Below, in pieces: positions 63,073 through 64,000 of a stretch of 64,000 nucleotides of DNA. Both the position numbers and the translations under genes were made by a program. Each line of letters begins with the position of its first letter. Position 1 is the stretch's first letter. This DNA comes from Hyphomicrobiales bacterium (GTDB taxonomy: Bacteria > Pseudomonadota > Alphaproteobacteria > Rhizobiales > Rhizobiaceae): assembly GCA_900465675.1 (NCBI GenBank), contig UBJR01000004.1:1-64000 (forward strand). Reading direction: 5' to 3'. The notes under the pieces were generated by a model. The model did not search any database. It was not told the DNA's origin and saw only the letters and a program-made list of their open reading frames with translations.

Positions 63073-64000
63073 TTACAGTCCGAGTTCACGCAAAGCGACA
63101 GCATCGCGCGCCGAAACGTCGGGATATTCAGGGTCGGACCCGACATCCTTGGTGATCCGCCAGGAACGGGCGCACTTGGTACCTTCGGCAAGCGTCGGCT
63201 CGACGGAGACACCGGGAACCTCGGGAAGACGGAACGCCTCAGCAGAGCCCTCGCCCGCGTCGATTGCGATATCCGAGGTAATGCAGATCTCGGAGAAGTC
63301 GAGACCATCGAGCGCTGCCTTCAGACCCGTATCAGCGATGTGCACGGTGGGGGCGGCTTCCAGCGAGGAGCCGATACGCTTGTCCTTGCGCTCGACCTCA
63401 AGCGCGCCCGTGACGACGGAGCGGATGGCGCGAACGGCTTTCCACTTTTCGGCCAGCGCCTCGTTCTTCCAATCCGCCGGGATCGCCGGGAACTGTTCGA
63501 GGTGAACCGAAACGGCTTCGGGATTGCGCGACAGCCATGCCTCTTCGGTGGTGAAGGGCAGCATCGGCGCAAGCCAGGTCACCATGCAATCGAAGATATT
63601 GCGGATGACATGGAGTGCCGAACGGCGGCGCAGGCTCGACGGGGCGTCGCAATAGAGCGCGTCCTTGCGGATGTCGAAATAGAAGGCCGACAGCTCGACA
63701 TTGGCGAAGTCGATCAGGGCGCGGGCGATCTTCTTGAAGTCGAAGGCATCGTAATTTTCGCGCACCAGTTCGTCGAGTTCGGCCAGACGGTGCAGCATCA
63801 GCTGCTCCAGTTCCGGCAGTTCGGCAAGCGCGATGACCTCGCCCTTGTCGTGCGCAAGCGTGCCGAGCATCCAGCGGATGGTGTTGCGCAGCTTTCTGTA
63901 GGCGTCGACATTGGTCTGGATGATCGTCTTGCCGACGCGCAGGTCATCAGCATAGTCCGACGTCATGACCCAGAGGCGCAGGATGTCGGCGCCGGCATCC
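63073..64000 (-). CDS. ileS: Isoleucyl-tRNA synthetase, C-terminal part
   Basis: The last 309 codons of a class I synthetase whose 5' part lies beyond the window. The edge begins DAGADILRLWVMTSDYADD, the region after the KMSKS loop, and continues with the anticodon-binding helical domain (RKLRNTIRWMLGTL, LPFTTEEAWLSRNPEAVSVH). It ends in DAVALRELGL, a tail without the usual C-terminal zinc cysteines, as in alphaproteobacterial IleS. The 140-bp gap to the lipoprotein gene holds no clear terminator. Confidence 0.95.
   Translation of the reverse strand, partial: DAGADILRLWVMTSDYADDLRVGKTIIQTNVDAYRKLRNTIRWMLGTLAHDKGEVIALAELPELEQLMLHRLAELDELVRENYDAFDFKKIARALIDFANVELSAFYFDIRKDALYCDAPSSLRRRSALHVIRNIFDCMVTWLAPMLPFTTEEAWLSRNPEAVSVHLEQFPAIPADWKNEALAEKWKAVRAIRSVVTGALEVERKDKRIGSSLEAAPTVHIADTGLKAALDGLDFSEICITSDIAIDAGEGSAEAFRLPEVPGVSVEPTLAEGTKCARSWRITKDVGSDPEYPDVSARDAVALRELGL

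Noticed and set aside
1..64000. tRNA, rRNA, CRISPR, insertion sequences, prophage
   Set aside because: Looked for across the gaps between genes; no cloverleaf-type tRNA, repeat-spacer array, transposase or phage gene was seen.

Overview
The window is ordinary chromosome from an alphaproteobacterium of the Rhizobiales, most likely Rhizobium in the etli/leguminosarum sense. The evidence is high GC, split glyQ, a separate F0 ATP synthase operon with b and b' subunits, a decaprenyl-type polyprenyl synthase, rhizobial mosaic repeats, DUF2093/DUF4170/DUF2007 neighbours, and a LexA box of the alphaproteobacterial GTTC-N7-GTTC form. I see no rRNA, tRNA, CRISPR array, transposase or prophage. Both ends cut genes: an unrecognised ORF at 1-810 and the 3' part of ileS at 63073-64000.

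Layout. 0.8-2.6 kb: cupin protein, and a divergent tautomerase/LysR pair. 2.6-6.5 kb: two tandem methyl-accepting chemotaxis proteins with different sensor domains and nearly identical signalling domains. 6.8-8.7 kb: a small secreted protein and purD, followed by a RIME-like repeat. 8.9-14.7 kb: an unusual minus-strand block of two DUF2207 proteins, LemA and an EPSP synthase. 14.8-19.7 kb: glyQ, a PIN/AbrB toxin-antitoxin pair with a clean operator, an S49 peptidase, mntH and an ORF of doubtful start. 19.7-25.2 kb: methyltransferase, DUF2007, polyprenyl diphosphate synthase, TPR protein, ispE and moaB. 25.2-28.4 kb: a short glycosyltransferase diverging from a radical SAM gene that has a perfect LexA box, then rnhB and a long inverted repeat.

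28.4-31.1 kb: the F0 operon atpI-atpB-atpE-b'-b. 31.3-37.2 kb: cell wall hydrolase, kup, corA and an Mrp-type ATPase. 37.6-39.4 kb: Rsm22-like methyltransferase and a LuxR solo. 39.6-43.8 kb: an IclR regulator diverging from SDR, dgoK, dgoA and an SMP-30 lactonase, which together look like a galactose/galactonate-type oxidative sugar pathway. 44.0-47.9 kb: PRC-barrel protein, EAL phosphodiesterase and a PAS/receiver protein. 48.1-50.2 kb: mutL and DUF2093. 50.2-56.1 kb: an envelope operon pmbA, CysQ-like phosphatase, DUF4170, waaA, HAD phosphatase, lpxK. 56.2-64 kb: a Kef-type antiporter, patatin-like protein, rsmD, a pseudouridine synthase with a very long RGD/DRP-rich tail, tadA, a small membrane protein, a lipoprotein and ileS.

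Most genes are housekeeping and match known families. The best candidates for something less described are the LemA/DUF2207/EPSPS block, the SOS-box radical SAM gene, the disordered tail of the pseudouridine synthase, the kinase-less PAS-REC-REC protein, and the structured non-coding elements.
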